Positions 62,834-64,000 of a stretch of 64,000 nucleotides of DNA are shown in pieces. The stretch covers positions 5,686,501 to 5,750,500 of the forward strand of contig JARWIR010000035.1 in assembly GCA_029959085.1 (NCBI GenBank), in the 5' to 3' direction. The notes below the pieces were generated by a model. It was not told the origin of the DNA. It did no database searches and saw only the letters and a program-made list of their open reading frames with translations. This DNA is from Nemophila menziesii. Lineage: Eukaryota; Streptophyta; Magnoliopsida; Boraginales; Hydrophyllaceae. Positions within the stretch are counted from its first letter, which is position 1. Each line of letters opens with the position of its first letter. The translations under genes were made by a program, and so were the position numbers.

Positions 62834-64000
62834 TCCAAGTCTTCAGATGTTAGAAACACCTGGACTCCCACCAAGGTCATTAATAGATGAACGCTTATAG
62901 AGAGGTTTGTGATACATCTTCCAAATTTTAGACTAGGAACTTGTAGCAATTTTTTGGAGCATGTTCCTTACCAATGTGATAAGGGAGGATACAAACTTGA
63001 AGTTCAGTACTTTTTGTTCCATGATAGTGAAACAATGTATGGAACGCAATGCAATCCGGAATTTACAAAAGTCTAGGTATCAAGTAGTTTAATAGTGTAG
63101 AATTTGAATGTAGTAGGTAGGCTATCACCGAGATTTGTTGATTATTATATGTGATATCTACTCGCCAATTGTCATGGATAAACTAATTAATTAGTAGTAG
63201 ATAGGATCATTGTATTACATAATTGTTCAAATTTATAGAGATTCTTAACTCATTTTTTTGTAAGAATTGTATTTTAATTTAATATAAATGAATATTTTGT
63301 TTATTTTTTTTAAAAAAAATCCTTTATTTATTCAGACGTTGTTTCATAGTGTCATGAGGAGGGGTGGGGGCAGTGATAAACACGATCCCCCTCGTAGATC
63401 CCATATTCCAGTGATTGGTTGCGATGCCTCATGTATATTAAATATAAATTTTGTTATAGCAGTGTATATGCTTAAAATAACTTTATTTTAATACATGCAA
63501 ATCTAGGAGAAAGCTGAGGGTGCTACCCTCTAATCGCCACAATAGGCCAAGGAGAAATACAGGGTGACTCATAACAATTAAGTTTTGCATCCTAGACATG
63601 ACATGGAATCCCATCACAAAGATGTGAAAGTATGTTAGCAAGGTGATTGGCTTATCGATAGGAGAGTGTATGCCTTCATATTACAAGTCGTGGATAAAAG
63701 TTCCTGACCACTTTGTGATACGGGTTTAGAATCAGTTACGTGTAATTATCCATTTGCATAAGATTTGTAATTATTCTACATTATCGTATATAGTTCTAAA
63801 AAATACAATCGGTGTAATATGGATGCACGATTACTATAATTTAAATGCATAGAAATGTAGTATTGATTTGTCTGATATATTACACCGCTTGTCAGGGATT
63901 TCGCTACTTGTTATAGGGACTACAAACACGATATAAAAAAGAACTATTACCTCCACAACATTAAACCAAATGATATGACCGACGCGGATTGGGCCAAATC

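Larger units (their letters stand above)
48732..64000. repeat. Copy B of the 15.27-kb near-identical direct repeat
   Basis: Matches 1-15275 along its whole length with only the differences listed for copy A. Sequence 5' of 48732 (from 48517) belongs to the same broken gypsy reading frame. Copy B therefore shows what should lie immediately left of the window if copy A extends further. The copy is cut by the window end. Near-identity across non-coding DNA means either a very young duplication or two allelic haplotypes joined during assembly. Confidence 0.97.

Noticed and set aside
1..64000. CRISPR arrays, bacterial operons, tRNA or rRNA genes
   Set aside because: None seen; regularly spaced repeats present are diverged minisatellites without spacer/repeat structure.

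Overview
This is plant nuclear DNA, most likely from a eudicot. It is AT-rich and intron/transposon-like, with Stowaway, hAT and Mutator-type MITEs, Ty3/gypsy and LINE relics, and a truncated G-type lectin S-receptor-like kinase. I see no CRISPR array, rRNA, tRNA or operon-like gene packing. I cannot name the species. Most open frames are chance frames; the recognisable coding matter is broken genes, captured exons and transposon remnants.

Layout. (1) 1-15275 recurs almost perfectly at 48732-64000, same orientation, about 48.73 kb apart. I found five substitutions plus a G-run and an AT-run length change. Both copies run off the window, so this looks like about 1.3 units of a 48.7-kb tandem duplication, or an assembly that placed two haplotypes end to end. 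Each copy carries a gypsy protease remnant, a 70-bp minisatellite, a Stowaway MITE, two hAT-type elements, a 0.36-kb palindrome, a broken unidentified exon pair and the truncated receptor-kinase ectodomain. (2) 15276-18480 holds two diverged copies of a dispersed repeat; one is split by a 384-bp element flanked by 9-bp direct repeats. (3) 18480-42585 is a local array of five imperfect direct units (about 3-6 kb). The first is separated from the rest by a gypsy pol relic and a degenerate CCCTATAT-type array. Every unit keeps the same minus-strand coding relic of unknown identity. (4) Units 4 and 5 carry a Pack-MULE-like element. The intact copy (39372-41289) has about 80-100-bp inverted ends and a 9-bp target duplication. 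It holds a clade-A PP2C phosphatase fragment on the minus strand and a coiled-coil (BRANCHLESS TRICHOMES/USO1-like family) fragment on the plus strand, back to back. Unit 4 has lost its right half. Units 1-3 show the empty site. (5) 42586-48516 has a C-rich possibly spliced locus, a diverged sequence resembling the array units, a LINE relic and a 117-bp tandem duplication.

No intact protein-coding gene is evident. The value of the window is its layered history: MITE insertion, unit amplification, Pack-MULE gene capture, internal deletion, and a very recent large duplication that encloses it all.
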